A stretch of DNA of 64,000 nt from Cyclaneusma minus (Eukaryota; Ascomycota; Leotiomycetes; Marthamycetales; Marthamycetaceae). The notes beneath the pieces are model-generated. The model was not told the DNA's origin. It ran no database searches and saw only the letters and a program-made list of their open reading frames with translations. Shown in pieces: positions 11,491 to 23,545 of the stretch; position 1 is the stretch's first letter, and every line of letters starts with the position of its first letter. Where the stretch lies: assembly GCA_037179335.1 (NCBI GenBank), contig JAKZHN010000043.1:1-64000 (forward strand). The letters are read 5' to 3'. The translations under genes were made by a program, and so were the position numbers.

Positions 11491-14400
11491 TGTGTGTAGG
11501 TTGTTGAGGAGATCGAGAGATGGCAGAAGAGTCGACGAGGAAATTGGGAGCCGACAGAACACAGGACAGCGAGGAGCTTTTGTAGGATTGGCGTGTGCGA
11601 GGTCGTTCGAGAAGTTTGGCGGGTGGGATGACAGAGTACAATGTGACTCAAGAGTGGAGCCGGGAGATGGGAGCTAGGGTAGGTGACGGCGGTCCTGTGT
11701 GAGGCTTTTTATTGCTCGAGCAATTCGCCGAGCTGGAGGGAGATGAGGGGATGTCGTCGTCGTATATGGCGAGCGGTGATCATGGGCGAAGGTGAGAAGT
11801 CGAGTTTGGCAGAGGTTCTCGTGGTGAAGCTGGGCGGATTTGGGGTAGAAGTAGTTACATGTAGCAGGCATACTAAGTGGTTGACGGAGAGGGTCGCCAG
11901 CCATATATGGAATAGCAAGCAGCGGGCCCTCTTGCGTTAGAGCTTGCAGGGATGGGGGTTGAGTCTATTTCGCAAGCTACTTGGACTGATGGGCCTGCCC
12001 TGCAGCTGGGAAATGCTGGCCGAGGGGGCAGGTGGTGCGCCCTCCACCGAGATTCGCCAGGCCTTGACGGTGCTTGCAGAAATAAAATGCGTCGAAAATG
12101 CGTCAAATCCTTCCCACTTGGCCCGAAGTGGCCGGCACGCCTGCCCTTCCCTCAGCCTTAGCCCCAAGCGTCTCAAACATCACCGTCTGCCACCAGGCCA
12201 CCACCGCCGCCCGCTTCATCATATGCCTGCCGTCTTGACACCACCCACGAAGGTGTGTGGAGTGTCTGCCGCACATAGCTGGAGGGGTGGGCCGCTTGTG
12301 AGATGGCTCAGAAGCTGGGGGGGCGGCGTGGCTGTAGCGGTGCTCAGGGATGCTGCATGTGGCCCTGTCGCTGCATCTCTGGCCTGAGATTGCAGTGATA
12401 TTGCTTGCTGGTGTGGACCTTGCGAGGAATGGTGTCGCAAGAACACGCCTGCTGCAGCTCGCCCGTCTGGTGGTGAAGAGCGGCGATCACGTCGGCAGCT
12501 TCCAGTCTAGCATGACCTGAACATGGTCTGAAGCAATCTGGCCATCAATTTGACGATTTGAGCAAGCAGCAGGAAGGCCCCCAAGAGACGTCTGCGGCAG
12601 CTTGAGGGGCGCGAGTGGAGCGGCCAGCGGGATGATTTGGAAAACTGGAGTCGGCCGTCGGGCAAAACAGGACTCCAGGAGTGAGGCCAAAATAATCTTC
12701 CAGTCGTCATGATGGACTCATTCTCAGGAGGCATCCGAAGCCCGAGGAGTGGAGCCACTTTGGGCAGATGCGCAGAACACATATTGAAGGAGCATTGACT
12801 TCGCGAAAGCGATTGAATTCAAATGTCTGCCGAGGCGCCAGCTGAGAAACCGCCAGGCGCCCAGCGGTCTTGGAATGCAAAATAATCTCGCCAAAGCCAA
12901 ATGTCACGAGCATCACGCTGGCCACGATTACGAAGGATTGAGAACGTGCAGGAAAAAGAGGCTGACAACTTGCGGCGAAGGCCTTGCTGCGCCAACTCCA
13001 TCACTTTATCTTTTACAATTACGGCACATATCTTTCAGCTTTCACCGCACATATATGCCACATGGTAGTTTCCGTATATAAAAACTGCAGCCAACAACCC
13101 AACTTGGTCAATTGCCGTCTCGAATTGGTCGATGCGAGTGATCCAACACAAGGATTGTCCCAGGATAAATAGGCTCAGAGCGATACACCTGGCAGTCCGG
13201 CAATCTCAATATGGCATATTGCCCGGCGACACTTGCCTCGATTCGCTGCTTCAGACGTATCTGGTGCCTGTTTGGGATGCTTGGAGACTTTGAGACTTCT
13301 TTGCTTTCAAGTGACGACTTCCGCGATACTCTTGTGCCAGCAGTATCGGATGCCTCGACCAGTGTAGCAGGATATCTCAAATCCCTAACAGTCACAAAGG
13401 CAAGTAGGTATCTTTCACTATTTCTGGCCTGGCAAGCCCACTCTGCCTATTTGATATTCCCTGCATTTGATATCTCAGACTCGCAGTTCCATGTCCTGCA
13501 GAATCGTCATCTATCACCTCTGGTTCTCCCCCGCAAAATTCCTGTTTCGTCATGGCGATAGATGCAGCATGCACGAGGGCAACTCCAGCCCCATCGCCTC
13601 GTATCATGTCTCTATTCTCGCAGTTGCCTTCAACAAACCGTGGGGGTTAGCAGCGAAGCACCAAAACCGTTATGAATCATGTTCTCAGATACCTAGTCGA
13701 CGCCACGACGCCTCTTCCCACGCAAGGTACGGAGATGCATACGTACAGCGCCGTTCTGCTTCATGAGGTCAAGTATTGTCATTAATATCATAACAATATT
13801 ATCAAAAAGCTTGAAAACTTCTTATACGTCCCCGGCCTTTTACTATATTTATGTACTCGTCAACACTGATCAAGGATCTGACCTTGGGTCAAGAGTTTGC
13901 CAAGTTTGATAGCGGGCACCATGGTGGACTCCAGACGTGGAGAATCACGACCCCGATCACGACCCCCACCCCCGACTATCGTGAGGAATGCAGGCATTCA
14001 CGAGATCTACACAGGTACATCTTGTAGGCCCCTAAAGTCTCGGCTCGTCCACTCTCCATGCTGCGAGTCTGCGACAGCCTGCAAGGCAACAAGAATGAAA
14101 CTGCAAGAGTCCCGTCTTGGTCAAGACTCGTCATGTCTCGCCGCCCCCACACGCCTTCACGGCGGCAGTTGTCCCATATCTCGCAAATCTCAATGCATCG
14201 ATTTAGCCGCCAACAAATCACAGAGTCAGACATGGATATCTATGGCTATCTATGGCTGGCGCCGGCTACCACCTCACCTCACATCTACCACTGTAGGGAA
14301 TTCTCCGAATCTGTGGAATCCGGACATAGCTAATCTATATCCCTCCGCATCCGAAACCTCAAAAGCTTGCTGTATTCCAGGCAACGAATTGGCCAATGAA

Positions 14401-17400
14401 AGACGTGGAACCGCTGGAAGTACATGGACACAAGGGTTGTTTCGAGATTGTACCAGCTTTCCAGAGCTGGAGCAGTGAGCACTGGGATCAATATGGAAGC
14501 ACGATTTGTGAACTCAATGTCACCATCCGCGTCAATGCAAGCAATGCCCGAATAGCACCACGAGTCCACAACGACGCGAATCTCTGTCTCTACAAAAGCT
14601 CTCAGGCATCCCGCCGGAATGGTAAGTTCGACGTGGGATGAGTACAGAACAGTGGGTTCCTGAATCTCTCCAAGCCTCCAAGACAGCCGTCTACGGCCTT
14701 GTACATATGTACTTTGCCACAGTAGTATTTCGGCGGCTAGGACGGGTTGGTTTCAGGGAACACAAGGCTGGAAAGCTTGCAGAATCTACCACCCTACCCC
14801 ACCTGGAGCGAGTAGATTGAGGGGAGTGGAATACCAGCGGTTCCACAGCCTTTGCTTGACGAGTCTAACGACGACATTTTGGTACGACAGCAGCGCGGTT
14901 GAGAGCAACGTAGCTATGGCTGATGGTCCCCGATGATCCGATGGAGCAAACAACGTCTCGTCGCTGTCATGCTAACGATGAGGGCGAAAATTTTGCCAGT
15001 GACACAGCGCGAGTAGCCGTCTTATTGTGCCATCACGATGACCGTTCCCAAGCTTGATGATCGTGATAGTGTTCGCGATTGACCGTCAAGCAACTCAAAA
15101 AGGTGATAGCTAGGTGCGTCACTCACATATCCTCAGGGTAGTAGTACTACAGGTAGTATTTCATGGCCTTTCAGGCATTCTCCCAGGCTGCCGCCACGTG
15201 GAAGCACGATGCGAGATAGCGGAGCTGGAACGGGTGAATGGTCCGCCAGGATTGGTATCAATCACAAATATGACAGAGGTGCTTCCTTCGAGTCCCGAAG
15301 GCGGCTGTGAGAGATGGTCGAGGAGCGTTTTACGCTGCACAGGAAACGGCAAGGCTGGTTGCTCGAGTACCTAGTTCTCAAAGGCGCGAATGCGATTGAT
15401 ACGGCTTTTACTACGGTGAATCGATCTGCCCTGTCACCTGACGCTAGAGCAACATTTTAGCTTCCTCGCATGACAGCATCTACCACTCTTCCCCAGATTT
15501 CACTTCTAGTTCTCGCCTAGTGCTCCCATCACCGCTTCTCCGGTTGCGGCACGGGGTTTTTAGCTTTTGCGACGGCAGCCTTCGAGCGGTCGAGCCCGTT
15601 GAGTCGTCAATAGCTGGCCAATGGTCGCGAGCCCAGCGTGAAGATGGTTTGGCGATGGCGTTTTTTTGCGTTCCCGCGATCCGAGAAGCTACATCAGTAT
15701 GTGGGTGCACGTTGGAAGCGGATGCTAAAATGGTGAAGACTAAAATGGTGCAAGGACCGGACGCTGGCACCGGCGCGAGGGATGGTGAAGAGGGCGCGCT
15801 AACTGCGCAATACTGTAGTACATGTAATTCTAAAAGGCGGGGGGAACGAACGGGCTTGAAACGAAACGTGCAAGATCGTCAGTCAGCGACTGTACTTCGC
15901 CACTTCCTAGCGATGAGGGCGCCGGCGGTGATATCGCTCTTGAAAGACTAAGAGAACGCCAGCCAGGCACAGAAGTTGTGTGCGAATGCGAAGTGTTGCT
16001 ATATCAACTTGCACACTTGATAGTCGATAAACGCCATCCCCGTCGCCCCGATCACCTCTTCCCGCAGATCTGCAAAGTATGCTGTGCCCACATACTTGAT
16101 ATCACTACTGCTAACACATCATCTAGGCACGTCCGCGACTGGAGGCCCATGAACCCTTGAGTCCCCTACGCTGTATGTACATGTAGTTGGCGGGCGTCCC
16201 TCTAGCCCACATCCCTGAGAACATGCACCTCGAATCCCTCGAAGCCACGCTGTTGTTGGAGCATGATGATTGGAGGAGGAGGGCAAGGCACAGCGATGTC
16301 TGTCAGATCTCAGATTTATGAGCTCCACACACAGAATGAGGGAAACGCTAATGCGACATCACGCACCACGACTTGATCAAGGCTTGTGAGTGGTTGAGCT
16401 GCCATTTTCCCTCCTCTTCCTTCAGCGGTTCTTCGCGAGCAGCGCCAGGCTGGCACTCTCGCTTCACTAAGACGGCAGGCTCACGATGTCGCAGCTGTTT
16501 CGGATGATGAGCTACGCTTTTGACTTCGCCTAAAAGCAATGCCACCACATTGCCATTTGCCTTTCGGAACTCGTCGACATCACGGCTGGGCCTGTGAGGG
16601 ACGCTTCAGGAACATATCACACTTGGAGTCACAATGCGGATGACGAATCTGGACTATCGAAGCTTGAATAGCCGCTTCGGTGAAAGGCTGCCATGTACAC
16701 TTGGTGAGCTGATCTCAACATTGAAACTTACCAAGGTGATGGTATCTAAAGTGGAGATCCATCGATGACCTGGACCAAGGTTTCCGGATCCGTTCTCTAC
16801 AGCAGCTTGTTGGAGAAGGCGCACTCATGCGGCGGCGACCTTTAGCAAAGCCTCCCGCCAGGCACACAATCCTCCGTCGATCCCTAGTGGTGGATGTCGA
16901 CGCCGGACGCTTATGTACAGCTACACGCACGTTGTCTGCGCCTCTGCCCTCCAAGCCTCTCCATTTGCAGAAACTCATGTCTCTAGGGTCCCCATCGGTC
17001 CCGTCCTCTTCTCCGCAAAACCCGTCTTCCACACCCTCGTGCATGCCGTCCCATTGGCCACTATCTCTTCAAACATGTGTGCCATCACCTCAAGTGAGGT
17101 TATTCAGACCACACCTCCTCCATCGCCGCTTTTCACACAAGGATGCAACACGCGGACAGAGCCTGTGATTCGACCCAAGCGCTTCGTCCCTGTCCAGGCT
17201 GCCGCACCTCCTGCTCTGATTAGCATCCCCGTCTTTGCATATGTGCATATAAAACTGGGGAATGCATATGCACTGCCATGGATAAGTCTGCCAAGTGCCA
17301 ACCACTACGTCTGCTATCCTACAAGCGATAAATGGGATACCTTTTTGGGATGCGAGTGCAGACGGCGCTGCTCGTGCTTGCTGGATGACTGCAATGCCAA

Positions 17401-20356
17401 TGTGTTAGTCTATTCAGTTTCAGTTCGTTCCATGTACGGATCCTTATCCAGAAGCATTGGAACTTCTATTTCGGCCGGGTTTTTGATTATGGATGTACCG
17501 GGCCGGCGCGTTCCTGAAGCCAGGCGCCGGCCGAACTGCCCGAATGGTTTGGAGAAGCATGATGTTGCCGCCTGCGATGATAGCGATGCTTCGGGACTTG
17601 GTCCATGGCAGGGATGATCTTGCGCCCTGTTGATGTGTATGTGCAGTATGATCTTGGCTGTCTGTGAGCCTCGCTGTCGCCCGTCGATTCGATGACGATG
17701 TGTCTCTTATCACATCAGATCCATCTCCTCCGAGCCCGCGATGTCTTCAAATATCTATTCCTGCCGGCTTGCCTTATTGCAACGGCAGCATACAACGCTC
17801 GCAACATCTACCGGTTGGCAGGATCAACTTTGGCAGCCTTCACTGGTCGGCAGGACAATCTTCATCCGGCCCAGTGTGGATGGTTGGCGCCGTTGCCGTC
17901 ATCGCTCCTCTCGAGCGAGTCGAGACGACGGTTGATTCTTCAAGCGATGGCTGTTGTGCAACCGCACGTCTGGGGAATGACCTTGCCGACTGAGCGATAT
18001 CCACTTTTTTCCTTACACGCATACGGACGACTGAGTGCCGACACGCAGCCTTCTCCATACTTCGGCTTGCGGAATGCGCCCTATGCTGCAACCCTTTGAG
18101 GCATGTGTGTATGTCTGGAGAAAAAGGGGGCCGAGGAAAGGCCTACCTACCTATGAGCTATGGAGATTGAAGACAGCATTGTACATACAGTTCAGTCGCT
18201 ATCACTCAACCACTATCTTTGAAAAGAAGTGATCCATCACGTTGACCCATGAAGCCAGTCCACGAAGCCCACAGACCCCCACTGTCAAAGACTGAAGTGT
18301 CTGCAAGGAATGGCCGTGGGAGTTAGACCCCTATTCCCCGTCATCTAACGAACATCAACATACTACCGAATCAGTCACCCACCACTTCATTCATGTTGCT
18401 GTGCACGATTCCGCGCAGCACGAGCAAGTCAACCAGTAACGCCTCCTTCTCCACACACCCACACCAACCACCAGCATCATCATCTCACATCAAGGCACGT
18501 CTCCGCACCGCGAGATCAGTCGGCCCCTCGTCCGGCCCCGCACATATTCAAAGAACGAACGATCTCCGTGCGTGTTGTGGCCAAGACGCGGCCATGTTTT
18601 GTAACTACCGAGATCGTCACAGCATCATATGTACAAAGATGCGGAGGCATCACATCAGATACGATTCATGAAATTGCAGGCACTTTGCAAGCGCTGCTGC
18701 TGCTGTACTCGGAAGTGGTGTGAAGACGCGAAATATATCGCACGAGTAGCACGTATACCTCCATCTCGAATCGTAGCACTACATTAATCGGAAGAGGTCC
18801 CTCTTAACTCGGAAATATATCGGTGGCTCCCGGGCCATATAGCACTCGCTTTTATACTCATCTTTGCGAGCCCCGGACCGAGATATTTATTGAATATTAA
18901 TTGGAGTGGAGACTAGGATTCGGTCTCACCCGTCTATAAAACACCGGAGAAGAGTCCGCGCCAATTTATACACTAATTTGTTCTATCCGAATATTCTCCT
19001 TATATGCATCCGCAGCTTCCTTGATGTAGATATGCATAGCTTGCAGGCTCGACACCCATTCGGAGAATATCTATCTTCCTGTATGCTGTGGGATGAGGAT
19101 TGTGGCGTTTTTACGATACGGCACGCATCAAATGCATGGAAATGTGCACGACAGTCTCGACAGAAACGGCTGGGGAGATCTGAGACTGCGGACGGGTGAG
19201 AGATTTTGTACTTCCACAAGGCGTGTTGGGTAGGAGGCGGCCTGGCGGGGGCGTTATCGCTGATCGACGAGGTGATCATCTGGTGATCGCTTCTGGGGAT
19301 GGCGAGAACTTCATTTCAATGTACTCGGAGGCAAGATTAATTAGTGCGGGAGATGTGTGGATGATCGCTTTGATCAGTAGCGATGTGTGGGTTGTTTTTA
19401 CAGCGGCGGAGAGGGAACATAAAGGAAAGTGGGAAAAGTTGGAAATTTGGATTTGGAGAAGCGGTGGCTGTGTGGTGAATGTCTTAGGATTCGTATTTCA
19501 GGGCGGTGATTCAGGTACCTAGAGTAGCGCAAAATTGCCATTCAAGATCTTGCTGCTTGCGAATACTGACAGATAGTGGTTGCGCGGCCTCGCAAAGTCG
19601 TCTTTATTCGTGTATAGCGGACCTGGGATGAAAGATGGTGGTGTCGAGTCGTCGTGGCTGGCTTATCGGTTCTTGAGGAGGCGCGAGCGTCAAAGTGAAA
19701 GTGATATGGCCAAGCAAAGCAATAATATAGTTCATCACCCTTCAACGTCGTCATCATACATCGCGCGCGTCTGCGCGTCTCTCCATGTGTGCAAAGGGTA
19801 TCGTGACTCTATCAGTCTATCTCTACATGTAGTCTGGTATATATTTTGTGGGTCGAGTCTAAGCATTTCAAGAGTGGATACTGATAGTATGTCCGGAGAC
19901 CATCAAATCCATGTCTATGTTCATGTTGAATCAAGTGGAGGCTGTGGAGCAGAACAACCTTGATAGGCTGTTTGATCGCTAAGAGTAAGAGCCTAAGAAG
20001 GGCTTCGCTCGACGCTGGGGACGACGGATATAAGTGGAGTACATATGTTTCGTGAAACAGGAGGTTGGGGGTTGACATTGATGAGGGTCAGGCTGGGAGG
20101 TGGGGCTGTGCGAGATGTGATTGATGATCGCTTGATATGTGGTGGAACACGTGCGATGGCTGTGGTTGTGGAGTTGTTTTGGGAATCGGAGCTTCGTGCG
20201 TTCCGGAAGTTCATCGTGTTGGCGGGTGGTGTTCGGAAGGCGTGAGGTGATGTGAGGTGATGGTGGTTTTGGGGCACGTGGTGCGTTGTGAGAGGTGTTT
20301 GGGGGCCGGGTGGGTGTGAGGCAATTCCCGTCATCATTCATCAATTCTTGCGAGGT
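11491..20356. other. Gene-free stretch of about 8.9 kb
   Basis: The promoter of the Ecl1-family gene must lie at its left end. Beyond that no gene is supported on either strand. The longest open frames (for example plus-strand frames near 13897-14478 and 16913-17617) show no domains, no coherent splice extension and Arg/Ser/Pro-rich shadow-like composition. AT-rich patches lie at 13780-13850 and 18730-19010, the latter with repeated GAAATATATCG-like words. No tRNA box pair and no transposon protein was found. Confidence 0.4.
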
Positions 20357-20540
20357 GAAGTGATCTTCGGGTCGGACCGTTGTTAGGCTCCGGCTGTTTT
20401 GGGCCCGGAGCTTCTTTCGACTGCGTTGGGCAGACGGGCCTCGCTGTCGCTGACTCGAGCGAGTCGTTGGCATCATCGACTCTGCGGTTTCACTGAACAT
20501 TGAAGTGTCAAGTGATCCTAGGGTCGGACCGTTGTTGGGC
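20357..20540. repeat. Imperfect 32-bp direct repeat, 152 bp apart
   Basis: Positions 20357-20388 and 20509-20540 share AAGTGATC followed by GGGTCGGACCGTTGTT and GGC, differing at only a few bases. A second shared word, TCGCTGACTCGAG followed by GAG, lies near 20447 and 20571. The region is open on the minus strand (about 20677-19979, 232 codons), but the frame has no recognisable domain and its second half does not look like protein. Confidence 0.6.
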
Positions 20541-21333
20541 AGTTTGGGCAGAAGGAAATCGTCCTCTCTTTCGCTGACTCGAGTGAGCCGCAAAGATGTC
20601 AGTTTTCGGGCGTGATTCGCGATTGCAGCGTGCGGTGTTTTCCGGTCCAGGTCGCTGCCATTCGTTGGCCCTTCCAAGAGTCGCTGTCTTCTTCGGAGGG
20701 AGTGTTTCGATCATGGCGATGCCGAGGGAACATGTGGATTCCGATGAGTTGGACTGCATCGTGAGGAAATATGCGATGATATTGACGTCCAAGGGATCCT
20801 GGCTAAGTGCTGTTCTGAGGCCTCATCTCCTTCCTTCGCTTTCTCATGCCTTTCACAGGCGTCATTCCGCTATTAGTTCGTTCCATGGAGCTCCATGACT
20901 CTCCTTGACATGGAAAGAATTGAAATCAGCCGGAGCAAGATGTCCTTAGTTTCGAAGAGATGATGCAAGTTGGCGTGACTCGGAGAGGATGGCTCCGTGG
21001 AAAAACACCATCTCCTGAAACCCCCTGACCTTGGTCGGTCAGAAACGCTACCTGAGCCTATACAGAGCCAAGGTCCTGATCATGTGATGCTTCCTTTGGA
21101 AGCAGCTGGAGCTGTTGCTCGAGCTATCTAAGCTCCTGGTTCCCCCTCCTTTTCGAAAGCAAGAGGTGGTTTAGATAGGTAGAACCTCCATAGCATGGAA
21201 AGCAATGATGTGGGAACAGAAGAATCCAAGGCACTAAAAGCAGATAGCAACCGAGATCTCTTGCAGTTTCTCTACTCTGGTATATTCAACAATACCTCAA
21301 AGAGACTCTAAATTTTGATTTTGGAGCCCAAAC
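20541..21333. other. Intergenic, nothing further seen
   Basis: Ordinary-composition DNA with no supported gene, RNA or repeat except the short word shared with the upstream direct repeat at about 20571. Confidence 0.35.
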
Positions 21334-22977
21334 ACAATCTGTTGCCAAAAGACACCGTCGTCAAGCTTGAGATGTTGCCGATCAAAGGCGACATGGAATC
21401 CCTCAGAGCTGAAAGTGAGATATGGCGTCAGGGTGCGACAAAGGAGAGCTGTTTCTATATAAAGCCAGTAATCCTCTACCCTGATCAAACCCAAAGCGAA
21501 AAGAGACCGGAAGGCGCGCAGCTATCAGTCAGGTAGACACATTGCCGCATTCCTAAGGGCTCTCTCGTCTTCTGGCACCTGCGATGAACTCTTCGCTGTC
21601 TACCTCTAGGTTTCTCACCCTGAACTCGGAGTCAAAAGCAACCCGAAGCAGCCGTTGAGAGAGCTCTCAACAGCCAACGGCTTGAGATGCTGGCGGCTAG
21701 AAGCTTACGCGCTGAGATGATTAAGTCGAAAATGGCGCAAGCTGTTGGGTATGATAACGTCTATATAAACCCCCCTCTTTGCTTTGATCGAGCAAATCTT
21801 ACAAGTTACAGCTCAATCGACGTCGCATAAGGAGTTAGTTAGTTCAAGTGGATATCTTCCTAGCCTCCCAAGCGCTACTGCATATTTTTTCTTTCAAATA
21901 AATATACCAATGCCCTGGTAATTCTCGCTGAACTTAGACTGTAAGTACAATCTGCTGCCGAGAAAGCTCTCTGCTGTCGTCAAGCGTGAACTGCTGCCGG
22001 TTAAAGGGTAGGTACTCATTTGCAGCTCAATTTTAGTCAACCAAGCTGCGAGGAAAGGAAACTAGGTCTGTTAAAGGTCATCATTCCTCCGCCTTGAGTA
22101 AAGACAAAGTGCTAAAAGCTATCAGATTAGCTCATTGGGTCAGCAAAGCCCTTAAGGAATGCCTCATCTTGTCGCTCTTCTGATCGAATCTTTCAATACT
22201 CCTACACATTTTTCAGGACTTCCATCGAGAGCGTTCTTCACTGTTGTGGGATTAAACTGCTGTCGCTCTGGGGCTATTCATTCAGAGTTCAACCTGAGTT
22301 CACTAGGCTGCGAGGAAGGTTCTGCCTTGACTAAACAGAGCGATCAAAAGCAACGGCGGAGACCCCATCGGCAATGTAAGGCGGACATACTCTTAAACCT
22401 CAAGCACTACCTTGTCTCCTCAGTCTTTTTGATCAAATCTTTCAACGCCAGGCCACTTTTCATGAATTCAGAACCGCGGAGCCTTCTTTCTTTCCACCGA
22501 GCTCTTTCTTTACTGTGGTCAGGCGTGAGCTGCTGCTGACCCATGGCCACTTGCCTGAAAGCCCCACTCGGCGCATAGCATTAGCTGAGGATCCAGCGCG
22601 TTGTTCTTCCCTTGACAACTTCGAAAACTTGTACCTGTTTGTTCATATTGTAATCATCGCCGGCGTCATATAGCAGTCGACGCATAAGGGGGGAAAATAG
22701 GGGTTCTTTTGGGCGAAAAAAAAAGTGCCAAAATGAGCAAAAATAAAAATAAACACCAGCGTAAACCTAGCGGGAAACGAAACCTCGCAGATAACCATTT
22801 CGCTCAATCCACTGGGCTGTAGGTACCATACAAGCGAACGCATCAACTTGCTGGGAGGCCGCACCATACTACCATTGAGCTAATCAAGCTATCCTGTTCA
22901 TCAACTGATGCCAACTCTTCAGCAATTTCGAATTATGTCAGCTTTGTAAAAAGCAAGGCCGATTCTACCTATATAAA
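21334..22977. repeat. Degenerate repeat array with three TATA-bearing modules
   Basis: CTATATAAA occurs at 21455-21463, 21761-21769 and 22969-22977, each 20-50 bases after a diverged ATGGCG/ATGTCA-like segment. Other blocks repeat as well. The block ACAATCTGYTGCC..GTCGTCAAGC..CTGCCG..AAAGG occurs at about 21334-21388 and 21947-22007. A block of about 100-130 bp beginning CTTGTC and containing GATCRAATCTTTCAA occurs at 22168-22266 and 22410-22540. No copy encodes a convincing protein. The array looks like decayed copies of a promoter-containing unit, perhaps of a lost small gene family. Confidence 0.55.
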
Positions 22978-23545
22978 CCCACCAGTTTTGAACTCCATCA
23001 AGGCACAGATTTGCGAGACAAAGCTCATCTTTCATGGGATTCGATAGTCAACACTCGAGCGCAACCGAATTCCTGGGCCTTACCGCGTTTTCTTACTCTT
23101 CTCCTAAGATGTTCCAAAGCTGTGGTGCGGTTGCGCTCTCATTGTCATGTGCTGTCGCTCACGTTTGATGCTCTCGGCCGAGCGAAGCCTCTGTTGCAGT
23201 TCTGCGGGTATCTCGCCCTCGGATTGGTCGATTGCGTAGCTAATGTTGATCTTCAAGAGTTCCCAGATTGATTTTTGGGAACCAGGTGCGGTAAGGCGGA
23301 AAAAGCAGCTGAGGAGACATCTTGGGTAACTTCGGATTCTGAAAGGGGGTCTCTCCAAGACTCATATACTTGTGTACAGTCCAGTTCCGGAGTAATGCCA
23401 CAATGAATCTTCTTATCTACCGGCGCGGCCACCACTCAACGGTGGCGGGAAACATGAGTGACAGTGATGTAAACACACTGCAGCAGCAACATATTTCGAT
23501 GCTGCCTCGTCAATCTGACGCAGGACTCAGGAGAAATCCCCCCTA
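22978..23545. other. Intergenic, 3' side of the aldolase-fold gene
   Basis: No gene is supported between the last TATA-like module and the stop codon of the class II aldolase gene. A short transcript beginning after the TATA box at 22969 is possible but no convincing frame follows it. Confidence 0.35.

Noticed and set aside
13897..14478. Plus-strand open frame of 193 codons
   Set aside because: Arg/Ser/Pro-rich with no hydrophobic core and no family features.
16913..17617. Plus-strand open frame of 234 codons
   Set aside because: No recognisable domain, many cysteines and prolines scattered without pattern, and no coherent splice partners. Treated as chance.
19979..20677. Minus-strand open frame of 232 codons
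   Set aside because: The first half has plausible composition, but there is no domain, no start context of note, and the second half is His/Ser/Thr-rich and low in hydrophobic residues. It overlaps a direct repeat. Not supported without transcript data.
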